Positions 6,429 through 13,866 of a DNA stretch of 16,114 nt are shown piece after piece; positions within the stretch are counted from its first letter, which is position 1, and every line of letters begins with the position of its first letter. Source of the stretch: Actinomycetota bacterium (GTDB lineage Bacteria; Actinomycetota; Actinomycetes; Nanopelagicales; Nanopelagicaceae); assembly GCA_947496345.1 (NCBI GenBank), contig CANMCL010000010.1:1-16114 (forward strand), given 5' to 3'. The translations under genes and the position numbers were made by a program. Below the pieces are notes generated by a model, which saw only the letters and a list, made by a program, of their open reading frames with translations, made no database searches and was not told the origin of the DNA.

Positions 6429-7051
6429 TGATTGATCCGCACACTTATGCAGAAAGTTTCCTGCCCGAAGATGAAGTTAAGCGAAATGCGCGCGCTGTTG
6501 GTGAAGAAATGGGCGCAACAGATGCAACTGCAGGCACCGGCGCTTACCTAAAACATTTGGCACATATTTTATCGGCGCAATCTGTCGTAGAAATAGGTAC
6601 AGGTTCTGGAGTCGGCGCGCTTTGGGTTTTAGAAGGAATGATGGCAAGCGGAACGCTTACTTCGATAGATAACGAGATGGAACATAGCAACGCTGCAAAG
6701 AACGCGTTTTTAGATGCAAACATTGCGGCAGCTCGCTTTCGCCTAATCACCAATCCAGCAATGGAAGTTGTTACAAAATTGGCGGATCGTGCATACGACA
6801 TGGTTATCTTCCGTCACAACCCAGAAGATTTACCTTTCGCGATCAATGAGGCCTATCGAATATTGCGCAGCGGTGGAGTTTTTGTGATCGACAATTTCTT
6901 CGGAGGAGAAAAAGTTTCAGATCCAGCACAGCGCGACCCAAAAACAGTTGCGCTCCGTGAGGCTGGGAAATCACTGAAAAACCAGGTAGACCTTTGGGTG
7001 ACTTCACTGATCCCGATCGGCGATGGTTTGTTACTTGCTACAAAACTGTAG
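6425..7051 (+). CDS. Class I SAM-dependent O-methyltransferase (Rv1220c-like)
   Basis: Predicted cytoplasmic methyltransferase, 208 aa, of the COMT-like O-methyltransferase group. VVEIGTGSGVGALWVL (54-69) is the SAM-binding glycine loop, TSIDNEMEH (79-87) contains the acidic residue for the SAM ribose, and GGVFVIDNFFGG (150-161) matches the late strand and the second metal-ligand region. The usual VDAD-type metal site is altered: residues 130-132 read RHN where Rv1220c and relatives have DAD. Metal-dependent catalysis is therefore doubtful, while SAM binding looks intact. The ATG at 6425 overlaps the pepA stop as ATGA; an in-frame ATG at 6407 inside pepA is possible but unneeded. In M. tuberculosis the homologue lies beside sigE; here htrA follows directly. 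Substrate unknown. Confidence 0.82.
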   Translation: MMIDPHTYAESFLPEDEVKRNARAVGEEMGATDATAGTGAYLKHLAHILSAQSVVEIGTGSGVGALWVLEGMMASGTLTSIDNEMEHSNAAKNAFLDANIAAARFRLITNPAMEVVTKLADRAYDMVIFRHNPEDLPFAINEAYRILRSGGVFVIDNFFGGEKVSDPAQRDPKTVALREAGKSLKNQVDLWVTSLIPIGDGLLLATKL

Positions 7052-7063
7052 GAAGATAGGCAT

Positions 7064-8203
7064 ATGAGTAACTCACAGCCATCAGGTGCGCCTGGCTCAA
7101 ATGGACCTTGGTGGATACCCGCAACTAAAAACGGTAGGTCCAACCTCATAACTCGATCGAACGCGATTCTCTTAGCATTTGTTGCTGGGCTGGTGGGTTC
7201 AATTTTTGGTGCTTCATCATCTGGATCACTCTTTGGGCACTCTATTAATATTTCACGGACATCAAACTCAATTGAACGCGCGCCTGGATCAGTTGCAGAT
7301 ATTGCAAAACGAGTAATTCCATCCGTTGTGTCAATAGAAGCGGGTACAAAAGATGGTGGCGCAACAGGCACTGGTTTTGTAATTGAAAGCAACGGATACA
7401 TTCTTACAAATAATCACGTGATTGCTGAAGCCGTAACAAGTAAAGGTGTTATTAGCGTAACTTTAAATAGTGGGCAGGAATACACTGCCAAAGTCATAGG
7501 CCGAGATTCATCATATGATTTAGCAGTTCTTAAAATTGCTGCAACCGGGCTTCAAGCTTTGCAATTTGGAGATAGCGATAAAGTGGCGGTCGGCGACTCG
7601 GTAATTGCGATTGGTTCACCGCTTGGACTTTCCGGAACAGTAACTTTAGGAATTATTAGCGCAAAGAATCGTGCTGTGACTGCAGGAGAGACACGCAGCG
7701 ATAACTCATTTATTAATGCACTTCAAACTGATGCAGCGATTAATCCTGGTAATTCAGGTGGACCACTAGTGGACTCAACTGGTTCAGTTATCGGGGTTAA
7801 TTCGGCGATCGCAACTCTAGGTAGCTCCTTTGGCGAGCAAACTGGATCGATTGGTCTGGGTTTTGCGATTCCAATTAATCAGGCGCGTAAGACCGCTGAT
7901 CAGTTAATTAAAAATGGAAAAGCAACCTACCCAGTCTTGGGCGTATCCATAGAAATGAAATTTGAAGGTGAAGGCGCGCTAATCACCAAAAACGAAAAAG
8001 CCATACTTCCGGGAGGGCCAGCAGCGAAAGCCGGGCTCAAAGCCGGAGATATCATTATCAAATTTGATGGTCGCACAATTACTACTGCCGAAGAGCTTAT
8101 TGTTGCAATTCGCGCTAAAAACGTTGGCGACAAAGTTGAACTTACATACACGCGTAATGGAGTCAGCGCTACAGCGACCGTTGTGCTGAGTGCGGGAAAG
8201 TAA
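7064..8203 (+). CDS. htrA: HtrA/DegP-like S1C serine protease with PDZ domain
   Basis: Membrane-anchored protease facing outside the membrane that degrades or refolds damaged exported proteins. The short cytoplasmic N-terminus (1-32) is Gly/Pro/Asn-rich, followed by one membrane segment (33-50). The trypsin-like domain spans about 75-285, with the triad His118 (TNNHV), Asp152 (SSYDLAVL) and Ser231 (NPGNSGGP) intact; one PDZ domain follows at about 290-377, with AAKAGLKAGDIIIKFDGR as its core. The 379 aa are shorter than mycobacterial HtrA, mainly at the N-terminus. A weak AGGAAG site (7050-7055) lies 8 nt before the ATG. Genes: 12 nt after the methyltransferase and 3 nt before tatB. In Mycobacterium and Streptomyces sigE-type sigma/anti-sigma genes precede this protease; here they are missing, so its stress control must differ. 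Confidence 0.93.
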   Translation: MSNSQPSGAPGSNGPWWIPATKNGRSNLITRSNAILLAFVAGLVGSIFGASSSGSLFGHSINISRTSNSIERAPGSVADIAKRVIPSVVSIEAGTKDGGATGTGFVIESNGYILTNNHVIAEAVTSKGVISVTLNSGQEYTAKVIGRDSSYDLAVLKIAATGLQALQFGDSDKVAVGDSVIAIGSPLGLSGTVTLGIISAKNRAVTAGETRSDNSFINALQTDAAINPGNSGGPLVDSTGSVIGVNSAIATLGSSFGEQTGSIGLGFAIPINQARKTADQLIKNGKATYPVLGVSIEMKFEGEGALITKNEKAILPGGPAAKAGLKAGDIIIKFDGRTITTAEELIVAIRAKNVGDKVELTYTRNGVSATATVVLSAGK

Positions 8204-8206
8204 GCG

Positions 8207-8509
8207 ATGTTCTTTGACTTTGGGGTTGGCGAAGTATTTGGTCTTGCTTTGCTTGCGATCATATTGGTAGGCCCTGAGCGACTACCTAACTTAGCCGTAG
8301 ATGCAGCAAAGTTACTGAAGAAAATAAAGGCCCTCTCTCAAACTGCCACGTCAGAACTTCGTCAAAATTTAGGTCCCGGCTTTGAAGATCTACAGCCATC
8401 TGATCTTCACCCAAAGAAATTTATAAAAAAGCACATCACCAACGCTTTAGAAGAAGATCAATCTGCGCCAACTAAGTTCAAGGCCAAGATTGATCCAGAT
8501 CTTTTATGA
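8207..8509 (+). CDS. tatB: Sec-independent translocase protein TatB
   Basis: Membrane component of the twin-arginine translocase; with TatC it forms the receptor for folded substrates. The 100 aa show the expected order: a short N-terminus (MFFDFGVGE), one membrane helix (about 8-22), the hinge GPERLPNLA (22-30), an amphipathic helix (about 30-55), then a charged tail. SELRQNLGPGFEDLQPSDL (49-67) matches the actinobacterial TatB pattern seen in Rv1224, which distinguishes it from TatA. It starts 3 nt after the htrA stop and overlaps mrp by ATGA (8506-8509), so the three genes are one translational unit. tatA and tatC are not in the window. Confidence 0.9.
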   Translation: MFFDFGVGEVFGLALLAIILVGPERLPNLAVDAAKLLKKIKALSQTATSELRQNLGPGFEDLQPSDLHPKKFIKKHITNALEEDQSAPTKFKAKIDPDLL

Positions 8510-9627
8510 CAACCCTTGAGTTAGTTCACCAAGCACTGGCAACTGTTTCAGACCCTGAATTACATCGTCCTTTGCCAGATCTAGGAATGGTCGAATCAGT
8601 CTCAATAAATGGTTCACAAGCCGAACTGAAAATTTTATTAACGATCTCAGGTTGCCCAATGCAAGATCGACTTAGATCAGATATCACTGCTGCCGTAACT
8701 CAAGTTCCAGAAATCAGTGAAGTAGTTATTGTTTTCGGCGTTATGTCAGAAGAACAACGAAACAACGTTAAGAAATTACTGCGCGGCGGACGCGAAAAGT
8801 TTATTCCTTTCGCACAACCCGATTCGTTAACACGCGTGATTGGAATTGCCTCCGGCAAAGGTGGTGTAGGAAAATCTTCGCTGACCACAAATTTGGCAAT
8901 ATCTGCTGCCCAACGTGGCCTACGCGTCGGAATTTTAGATGCTGACGTTTATGGACACTCGATACCGCGCTTAATGGGGTTAATGGGGCAACGTCCCACA
9001 GCGATCGATCAAATGTTTATTCCACTTGAATCATATGGAGTAAAAGTTGTTTCAATGGAGATGTTTAAACCAGAGCGCGCTGACGCTGTCGCCTATCGCG
9101 GCCCGTTGTTACACCGCGTGCTGGAGCAACTCTTATCTGATGCATATTGGGGAGATTTAGATCTGCTTTTGATCGATTTACCACCTGGAACCGGTGATTT
9201 AGCAATTTCACTAGGACAGTTGATTCCTACTTCTGAAATTTTAGTTGTCACGACCCCACAGATTGCCGCCGCTGAAGTTGCAGAGCGCGCCGGTCGCATT
9301 GCCCACCAAATTCATCAGCGCGTTATTGGGGTAATTGAAAATATGTCGGCCTTTCCTTGTCCACATTGCAATGAAGAAATTGCGCTATTTGGCGCAGGTG
9401 GCGGAGAAGAAACTGCTTCCCGTCTCTCCACGCTAGTTGGAACCGACGTTCCCTTGCTCGGCAAAGTGCCGTTCAGTACCGAGTTGCGCACAGGCGGCGA
9501 CGATGGCAAACCAATCGTTGTAGCGGATCCGGATTCACCGAGTGCAAAAGCGATTTCAGATATATCTGCCAAGTTAATGGTTAGAAGTAACTCTTTACTT
9601 GGAGTCAGACTGGGGCTTAGTACGTAA
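8506..9627 (+). CDS. mrp: Mrp/NBP35 family ATP-binding Fe-S carrier
   Basis: P-loop ATPase that binds and delivers iron-sulfur clusters to apoproteins in the cytoplasm. The N-terminal MIP18/DUF59 domain covers about 1-85, with DPELHRPLPDLGMV (16-29) and the Cys of SGCPM (48-52). The deviant Walker A GKGGVGKSS (117-125) has both lysines. DADVYGHS (145-152) is switch I, and LLIDLPPGTGDLA (221-233) is Walker B. CPHC (285-288) carries the cluster-binding CxxC, and the AFGAGGG-like segment near 295 is usual. The 373 aa correspond to Rv1229c. Start overlaps tatB by ATGA. Its last 33 bp overlap the end of the convergent DUF1003 gene, so the two mRNAs must be antisense there. Confidence 0.95.
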   Translation: MTTLELVHQALATVSDPELHRPLPDLGMVESVSINGSQAELKILLTISGCPMQDRLRSDITAAVTQVPEISEVVIVFGVMSEEQRNNVKKLLRGGREKFIPFAQPDSLTRVIGIASGKGGVGKSSLTTNLAISAAQRGLRVGILDADVYGHSIPRLMGLMGQRPTAIDQMFIPLESYGVKVVSMEMFKPERADAVAYRGPLLHRVLEQLLSDAYWGDLDLLLIDLPPGTGDLAISLGQLIPTSEILVVTTPQIAAAEVAERAGRIAHQIHQRVIGVIENMSAFPCPHCNEEIALFGAGGGEETASRLSTLVGTDVPLLGKVPFSTELRTGGDDGKPIVVADPDSPSAKAISDISAKLMVRSNSLLGVRLGLST

Positions 9628-10095
9628 ATCTTTTAGTAAATCTTCCAATTCATTACGCATAAAGTCACGGGTCGCAACTTCGCCAAGTGCGATACGCAAG
9701 CTAGCGAGTTCGCGAGTTAAGTACTCTGTATCTGCGATAGAACGTGAATTTTGCGCACGATCTTCATTTAGCGAAATGCGATCGCGGTCCGCTTGACGAT
9801 TTTGCGCAAGCAGAATTAGCGGTGCAGCGTAGGAAGCTTGTAGCGACAAGATCAAAGTTAAGAAAATAAATGGATAGTCATCAAAACGTAGATCGCGTGG
9901 TGCGAGAAAATTCCAGAGCACCCAAGTAAGAACGAATGCGGTCATGTAAACCAAGAAACGTGCTGTACCCAAGAAGCGGGCAAAACGTTCAGAGAGGCGT
10001 CCAAAAACTTCAGGATCGTAATTAGGGCGCAATGAACGACGAGATTCGCGAGGTGTATCTAAACCAGTATTGCGCGTGGTTAGTGAACGTGCCAT
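9595..10095 (-). CDS. DUF1003 membrane protein
   Basis: Small inner-membrane protein, 166 aa, of the DUF1003 family. Two membrane helices (about 46-63 and 75-96) flank the short conserved loop APRDLRFDDYPFIFL (65-79). ILSLQASYAAPLILLAQNR (82-100), followed by QADRDR, is the family signature. The C-terminal third (about 105-160) is charged and likely helical or coiled, in the cytoplasm. The gene follows the MgtE-N/CBS gene with a TAATG stop-start overlap, the same pairing as Rv1232c-Rv1231c, which suggests the two act together in magnesium or cobalt handling. The function is not established. The 3' end runs 33 bp into mrp on the other strand. Confidence 0.87.
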   Translation of the reverse strand: MARSLTTRNTGLDTPRESRRSLRPNYDPEVFGRLSERFARFLGTARFLVYMTAFVLTWVLWNFLAPRDLRFDDYPFIFLTLILSLQASYAAPLILLAQNRQADRDRISLNEDRAQNSRSIADTEYLTRELASLRIALGEVATRDFMRNELEDLLKDLRTKPQSDSK

Positions 10096-11444
10096 TAGCG
10101 CGCCTCCTCTTCCATTGCTTTATCTAACTCGATGTCTATTGGATCTACTTCTGTACCAGTCACATCGGCGAGATCTACTTTTGGACCAGTGCCGCGCGTT
10201 GAATCACGGTGATCGAGTCGCCAATTTTCAGGCAGTAAGTGGTCGAGCACGTCATCTACAGTGACCGCACCGAGTAAACGCTCGTTGGCATCTACTACAG
10301 GTACAGATAACAAGTTGTAACTGGCTAAGTATGACGAAACTTCGTGCAGAGATGCGTCGGGATTTAACCCTTGCGTATCTGTATCAACTATCGAACCGAG
10401 GAGAGTTGAGGGCGGTTCGCGAAGTAAGCGTTGGTAGTGAACCAATCCGATATAGCGACCCGTAGGGGTTTCTAGTGGCTGGCGACATACGAAAACTTGT
10501 GAAGCAAGTGCAGGTGAAACTTCGCGAGCACGCACACTTGCCAGCGCATCAGCAACTGAATAATCCGCACTCATCACTATCGGTTCGGTCGTCATCATTC
10601 CACCGGCGGAATAATCTTCGTAAGTCATCAGACGCAGAACATCTTCAGCATCTTCGGGTTCCATAAGTTCAATCAGCGCTTGCGCACGCTCTTCGCCAAT
10701 TTCGCGTAATAAATCCGCCGCATCATCTGGGTCCATCTCACCGAGCACATCAGCGGCGCGTTCGCCTTCTAATTCGGCAAGCAAAGCAACGCGCTCTGCT
10801 TCATCCATTTCTTGAAGTACATCGGCCAAGCGTTCATCGTCTAAAGCACGCGCAACTTCAACGCGGCGCTTTGGTGCTAAATCTTGGATTACCGCTGCTA
10901 AGTCAGCGGCGCGTAAATTATTAATTGTGGAAAGCAAATTTGTTACTCCCTGATTGTGTTCAGGCAAAGTGAATCCAGTTACTTCTTCCCAAGCGACGGT
11001 AGAGGTTGCACCTTTACGGCGAAGCCCACTGCCTTTTCGCATAATGTGAACGCGATTGATAAGCCAATCACCCGTACGAGTTTGTTCCATTCCCAGATCT
11101 TCAACAAGGACTGGTTCGTTCTCTTCCAATAGAGTTATGGAGCGATCGAGAAGTTCTCCCAAGACGAGTAGTTCACCTGTGCGGGATTCAAAACGTCGCA
11201 TGTTTACTAAACCAGTGATTACAACCGCGCCAGATTCAATAGAAGTAACTCGGGTAATGGGAACAAAGACACGGCGGCGCAAAGGTACTTCAACGACGAG
11301 GCCAAGAATTCGCGCAGGTTGGCTATTGGAACGCAAGGTCGCAACAGCATCGCGTACCTTTCCAACTGGGTCTCCATTTGGATCAAATACTGCGGTTCCT
11401 GCAAGACGAGCAATAAATACTCGATTTACAACGTTGCCACTCAT
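10095..11444 (-). CDS. PRC-barrel / MgtE-N / CBS-pair protein without a channel domain
   Basis: A 449-residue soluble protein combining regulatory parts of the magnesium channel MgtE. A PRC-barrel-like domain fills about 8-80 (GTAVFDPNGDPVGKVRDAV), and a second related segment may lie at 110-160. The helical MgtE-N superhelix spans about 178-275 with its repeated LADVL, AADVLGEM and AADLLREI elements. A CBS pair follows (about 283-342 and 350-405), starting SAGGMMTTEPIV (279-290). The five-helix pore domain of MgtE is absent, as in Rv1232c, so it is more likely a Mg2+ or nucleotide sensor than a transporter. The tail is acidic. The ribosome site at 11451-11458 supports the start, and the stop overlaps the DUF1003 start as TAATG. 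It may regulate its DUF1003 partner; that is inference. Confidence 0.88.
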   Translation of the reverse strand: MSGNVVNRVFIARLAGTAVFDPNGDPVGKVRDAVATLRSNSQPARILGLVVEVPLRRRVFVPITRVTSIESGAVVITGLVNMRRFESRTGELLVLGELLDRSITLLEENEPVLVEDLGMEQTRTGDWLINRVHIMRKGSGLRRKGATSTVAWEEVTGFTLPEHNQGVTNLLSTINNLRAADLAAVIQDLAPKRRVEVARALDDERLADVLQEMDEAERVALLAELEGERAADVLGEMDPDDAADLLREIGEERAQALIELMEPEDAEDVLRLMTYEDYSAGGMMTTEPIVMSADYSVADALASVRAREVSPALASQVFVCRQPLETPTGRYIGLVHYQRLLREPPSTLLGSIVDTDTQGLNPDASLHEVSSYLASYNLLSVPVVDANERLLGAVTVDDVLDHLLPENWRLDHRDSTRGTGPKVDLADVTGTEVDPIDIELDKAMEEEAR

Positions 11445-11450
11445 TTTTGG

Positions 11451-11458
11451 CCTCCCTT
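11451..11458 (-). promoter_or_regulatory. Shine-Dalgarno site of the MgtE-N/CBS gene
   Basis: On the minus strand AAGGGAGG ends six bases before the ATG at 11444. It is among the strongest ribosome sites in the window and fixes the start. Confidence 0.65.
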
Positions 11459-11467
11459 CATTGTCTA

Positions 11468-11473
11468 AGAGTA
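11468..11473 (-). promoter_or_regulatory. Candidate -10 box of the MgtE-N/CBS gene
   Basis: Minus-strand TACTCT would start the transcript near 11461, leaving a leader of about 17 nt that contains the Shine-Dalgarno site. No good -35 is seen. The opposing EamA -10 lies 5 bp away. Confidence 0.35.
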
Positions 11474-11478
11474 TCGGC

Positions 11479-11484
11479 TACGGT
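11479..11484 (+). promoter_or_regulatory. -10 box of the EamA transporter gene (leaderless)
   Basis: TACGGT is followed by seven bases and ATG 11492, the same spacing as upstream of the LOG and sigma region-4 genes. No Shine-Dalgarno site is present. This supports ATG 11492 over an in-frame start at 11447. Confidence 0.4.
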
Positions 11485-11491
11485 TACATCT

Positions 11492-12394
11492 ATGTCGCAG
11501 CCTTTTTCTCGAGATAACCACACTCAGATTCCGGCCCGTCCAGATTTAATTCGTATAAGTATTGGAATTCTGGCTATTGGAACTTCAGGGCCACTAATTG
11601 CTTTGAGCGCTATGCCGATTTTAACTCTTGTATTTTGGCGGAACCTCGGTGGAGCAATAGTTACCGCTCCATTTGCTCTGCGTCATCGCATCGATCGCAC
11701 TGGTGCGAAATGGGCAATATTGGCTGGTTTTACCTTAGCAATACATTTTATTGCCTTCTTCTTAGCGATGCGGATGACAACAGTTGCGGCCGGTACCGCA
11801 CTGGTTGCGCTCCAACCAATATTTGCAGCCCTCTTTGTAAAACTTACAGGTGGAGCAATTCCATCGCGAGCTTGGCTGGGAATGGTTGTGAGTTTTGTCG
11901 GGGTGCTAGTTATATCAGGAATTGATTTACAGATTTCATTGCGGGCTTTTCTTGGTGATGTGGCAGCTCTGATTTCAGCGGCTCTCGCAGCTGTGTACAT
12001 GATGTTTGGGGCGCGGGCGCAAAGAACTCTCGAAACTTCAACTTACACTTCAATCTGTTACTTTGTTTGCGCCTTAACCGCACTTCCAATGGCGCTAATT
12101 GCCGGAAACCAAATTATTGACTTCGATTCACGTGAATGGATTATCGTCCTCGGGCTGGTCTTTGGTGCACAACTTCTAGGCCACACAATGTTTAACACTG
12201 TCTTGAAGCGCGTTTCTCCTGCAGTTGTTTCTCTAGCTGTCTTCTTTGAAGTTCCGACAAGTTCAATAATCGCATTTTGGTGGTTAGATCAAAGACCGCC
12301 GGCAGGAGTTATTCCCGGAATCGTGTTAATTCTTATTGGGTGCGTCCTAGTTGTTCTGCGAACCAGACCCACCCGAGTTATGATCGAAGATTAG
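11492..12394 (+). CDS. EamA/DMT family transporter
   Basis: Predicted ten-helix inner-membrane permease of the drug/metabolite transporter superfamily, 300 aa, built from two tandem EamA repeats. The first repeat (about 20-145) includes FWRNLGGAIVTAPFAL and the conserved end helix FVGVLVISG. The second (about 152-290) includes AALISAALAAVYMMFGARAQR and SLAVFFEVPTSSIIAFWWL, with the usual late-repeat Glu-Pro-like kink as EVP. Members export or import amino acids, nucleotides or other metabolites; the substrate is not predictable. The frame is open upstream to 11447, but that part overlaps the neighbouring promoter and does not look like a membrane protein. First gene of a five-gene operon; the PHP gene begins 2 nt after its stop. 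Confidence 0.87.
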   Translation: MSQPFSRDNHTQIPARPDLIRISIGILAIGTSGPLIALSAMPILTLVFWRNLGGAIVTAPFALRHRIDRTGAKWAILAGFTLAIHFIAFFLAMRMTTVAAGTALVALQPIFAALFVKLTGGAIPSRAWLGMVVSFVGVLVISGIDLQISLRAFLGDVAALISAALAAVYMMFGARAQRTLETSTYTSICYFVCALTALPMALIAGNQIIDFDSREWIIVLGLVFGAQLLGHTMFNTVLKRVSPAVVSLAVFFEVPTSSIIAFWWLDQRPPAGVIPGIVLILIGCVLVVLRTRPTRVMIED

Positions 12395-12396
12395 TA

Positions 12397-13242
12397 ATGA
12401 TTGATCTGCACACTCACACGACGGCAAGTGATGGCACCGATTCACCAGCAGAGTTAATTAATAAGGCGCTATCCGCCGGTATCAAGACTCTGGCGATTAC
12501 GGATCACGACAGCACATCTGGCTGGAGCGAAGCGATCGCGGCGTTACGTACCCCAATGTCACTTGTTTTAGGCGCTGAAATATCTACGCTCACCGTTGAT
12601 GGAGTTAGCGTACATATCTTGGGCTTGCTTTTTGATGGCGAGGATCGTGATCTCCAGGCGATGCTGTCGGATTCACGAGATACCAGAATCCCGCGAATGC
12701 GTAAGATGATTGAACTATTAGCAGCTGATGGCATTGCAATAACTATGGAAGATGTAATTGCAGCAACTCCGCCAGGAGCAACTATCGGGCGTCCACACCT
12801 GGCTGATGCTCTGGTAAAAAATAGAGTGATCGCCACACGCGATGAAGCATTTGTAGATCTGCTCCATAACGCCTCGAAATACTACGTAACTCACGCTGCC
12901 CCAACCCCCGAAGATGCAATTTCTCAGATAAGAAAGGCGGGGGGAGTAGCAGTAATTGCTCATCCCTTTGCATCACGTCGAGGAGAAATCATTTCTACTG
13001 CGACTTTTTCGACTCTCGTGGCAGCTGGCCTAAATGGAATTGAAGTAAATCACAGGGATCACTCGCAAGTTGAGCGTGAGCAGCTAAGTGAAATTGCCGA
13101 TCAATTGCACTTGGTAAAAACCGGGTCGAGTGATTACCACGGAAACGGTAAACTCAACGCACTAGGTGAAAATCTTACAGATCCCGCAGAATGGGAAGTT
13201 CTGGAGTCACTAGCCAATGCACGGAGGGTGGTCAGAAAATGA
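12397..13242 (+). CDS. PHP domain phosphoesterase (YciV/TrpH-like)
   Basis: Metal-dependent phosphoesterase, 281 aa. Relatives such as E. coli YciV (RNase AM) hydrolyse 3',5'-nucleoside bisphosphates and trim RNA 5' ends. Metal-ligand motifs appear in order: HTH (5-7), Asp12, DHD (36-38), GAE with Glu61, His73, GRPH with His134, AHP with His189, and DYH with Asp246 and His248. The insertion between the early and late motifs (about 80-160) matches this subfamily. The ATG at 12397 gives an N-terminus, MIDLHTHT, that starts right at the first metal motif as usual for the family. It follows the EamA stop by 2 nt and overlaps marC by ATGA. In the cytoplasm it would remove pAp-like nucleotides or act on RNA; which one is not decided here. 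Confidence 0.88.
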   Translation: MIDLHTHTTASDGTDSPAELINKALSAGIKTLAITDHDSTSGWSEAIAALRTPMSLVLGAEISTLTVDGVSVHILGLLFDGEDRDLQAMLSDSRDTRIPRMRKMIELLAADGIAITMEDVIAATPPGATIGRPHLADALVKNRVIATRDEAFVDLLHNASKYYVTHAAPTPEDAISQIRKAGGVAVIAHPFASRRGEIISTATFSTLVAAGLNGIEVNHRDHSQVEREQLSEIADQLHLVKTGSSDYHGNGKLNALGENLTDPAEWEVLESLANARRVVRK

Positions 13243-13856
13243 ACGCAATTGAAGTCAGCGCCCTCACATTTTCGATCCAAGCATTCGTAACACTTTTAGT
13301 AATTCTTGATCCACCAGGTGCAACCCCAATCTTCCTTGGATTAGTCGCGGATAAGTCAAAGAAAGAACGCATTCAGTTGGCTTGGCAAGCAGCTTTGGTA
13401 TCACTAGTTGTAATCACATTCTTCTCGCTATTTGGAAGATTTATTTTGGAGTACATGAACGTTTCTATGGAAGCGTTGCAAGCAGCCGGTGGGTTATTAC
13501 TTCTCTATGTATCCCTCGAACTCTTAACTGGGCGAGATATGGGTGGCGAAGATACAAAGAATAAGAACATTGCGTTAGTTCCGCTAGGAACTCCTTTGCT
13601 AGCAGGTCCAGGCGCAATTGTGGCAACGATGATCTTCGTTCAACAGATCGATACCCAGGCACAGAGCTTTGGTTTGATTGCTGCAGTAGTTGCTGTACAT
13701 ATAGTAATCGCGATTTCTCTAATGGCTTCAACAACTATTCTAGGAATAATCAAGGATTCCGGTGTAACTCTTTTGGCACGAATTGCAGGTTTATTGCTTG
13801 CCGCGATAGCAGTTCAAATGCTGGTTGATGCGATTAAAGCTTTTACCGCTCAATAA
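13239..13856 (+). CDS. MarC family integral membrane protein
   Basis: Six-helix inner-membrane protein of the MarC/UPF0056 family, 205 aa, of unknown substrate; an early proposal of antibiotic export was not supported for E. coli MarC. Family marks are LVILDPPGATPIFL (20-33), which stands for the DPxGN loop, and VPLGTPLLAGPGAI, the strongly conserved second loop, near 113-126. A short cytoplasmic linker (ELLTGRDMGGEDTKN) separates the two halves. The ATG at 13239 overlaps the PHP stop as ATGA; GGAGGG (13223-13228) is a ribosome site about 10 nt upstream. The Asn of DPxGN is replaced by Ala here (DPPGA). The DUF2236 gene follows after 10 nt. Confidence 0.87.
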   Translation: MNAIEVSALTFSIQAFVTLLVILDPPGATPIFLGLVADKSKKERIQLAWQAALVSLVVITFFSLFGRFILEYMNVSMEALQAAGGLLLLYVSLELLTGRDMGGEDTKNKNIALVPLGTPLLAGPGAIVATMIFVQQIDTQAQSFGLIAAVVAVHIVIAISLMASTTILGIIKDSGVTLLARIAGLLLAAIAVQMLVDAIKAFTAQ

Positions 13857-13866
13857 GAAAATAACT

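Noticed and set aside
6853..7401. Minus-strand open frame of 182 codons across the methyltransferase-htrA junction
   Set aside because: It mirrors two well-supported plus-strand genes, and its translation looks like the antisense of coding sequence.
11056..11517. Plus-strand open frame of 153 codons opposite the MgtE-N/CBS start
   Set aside because: Its Ser/Arg/Thr-rich translation is typical antisense of a coding gene, and it crosses the divergent promoter.
13825..13866. In-frame ATG inside marC as start of the DUF2236 protein
   Set aside because: It would add a basic stretch encoded over the MarC C-terminus; the ATG at 13867 gives a normal family length.
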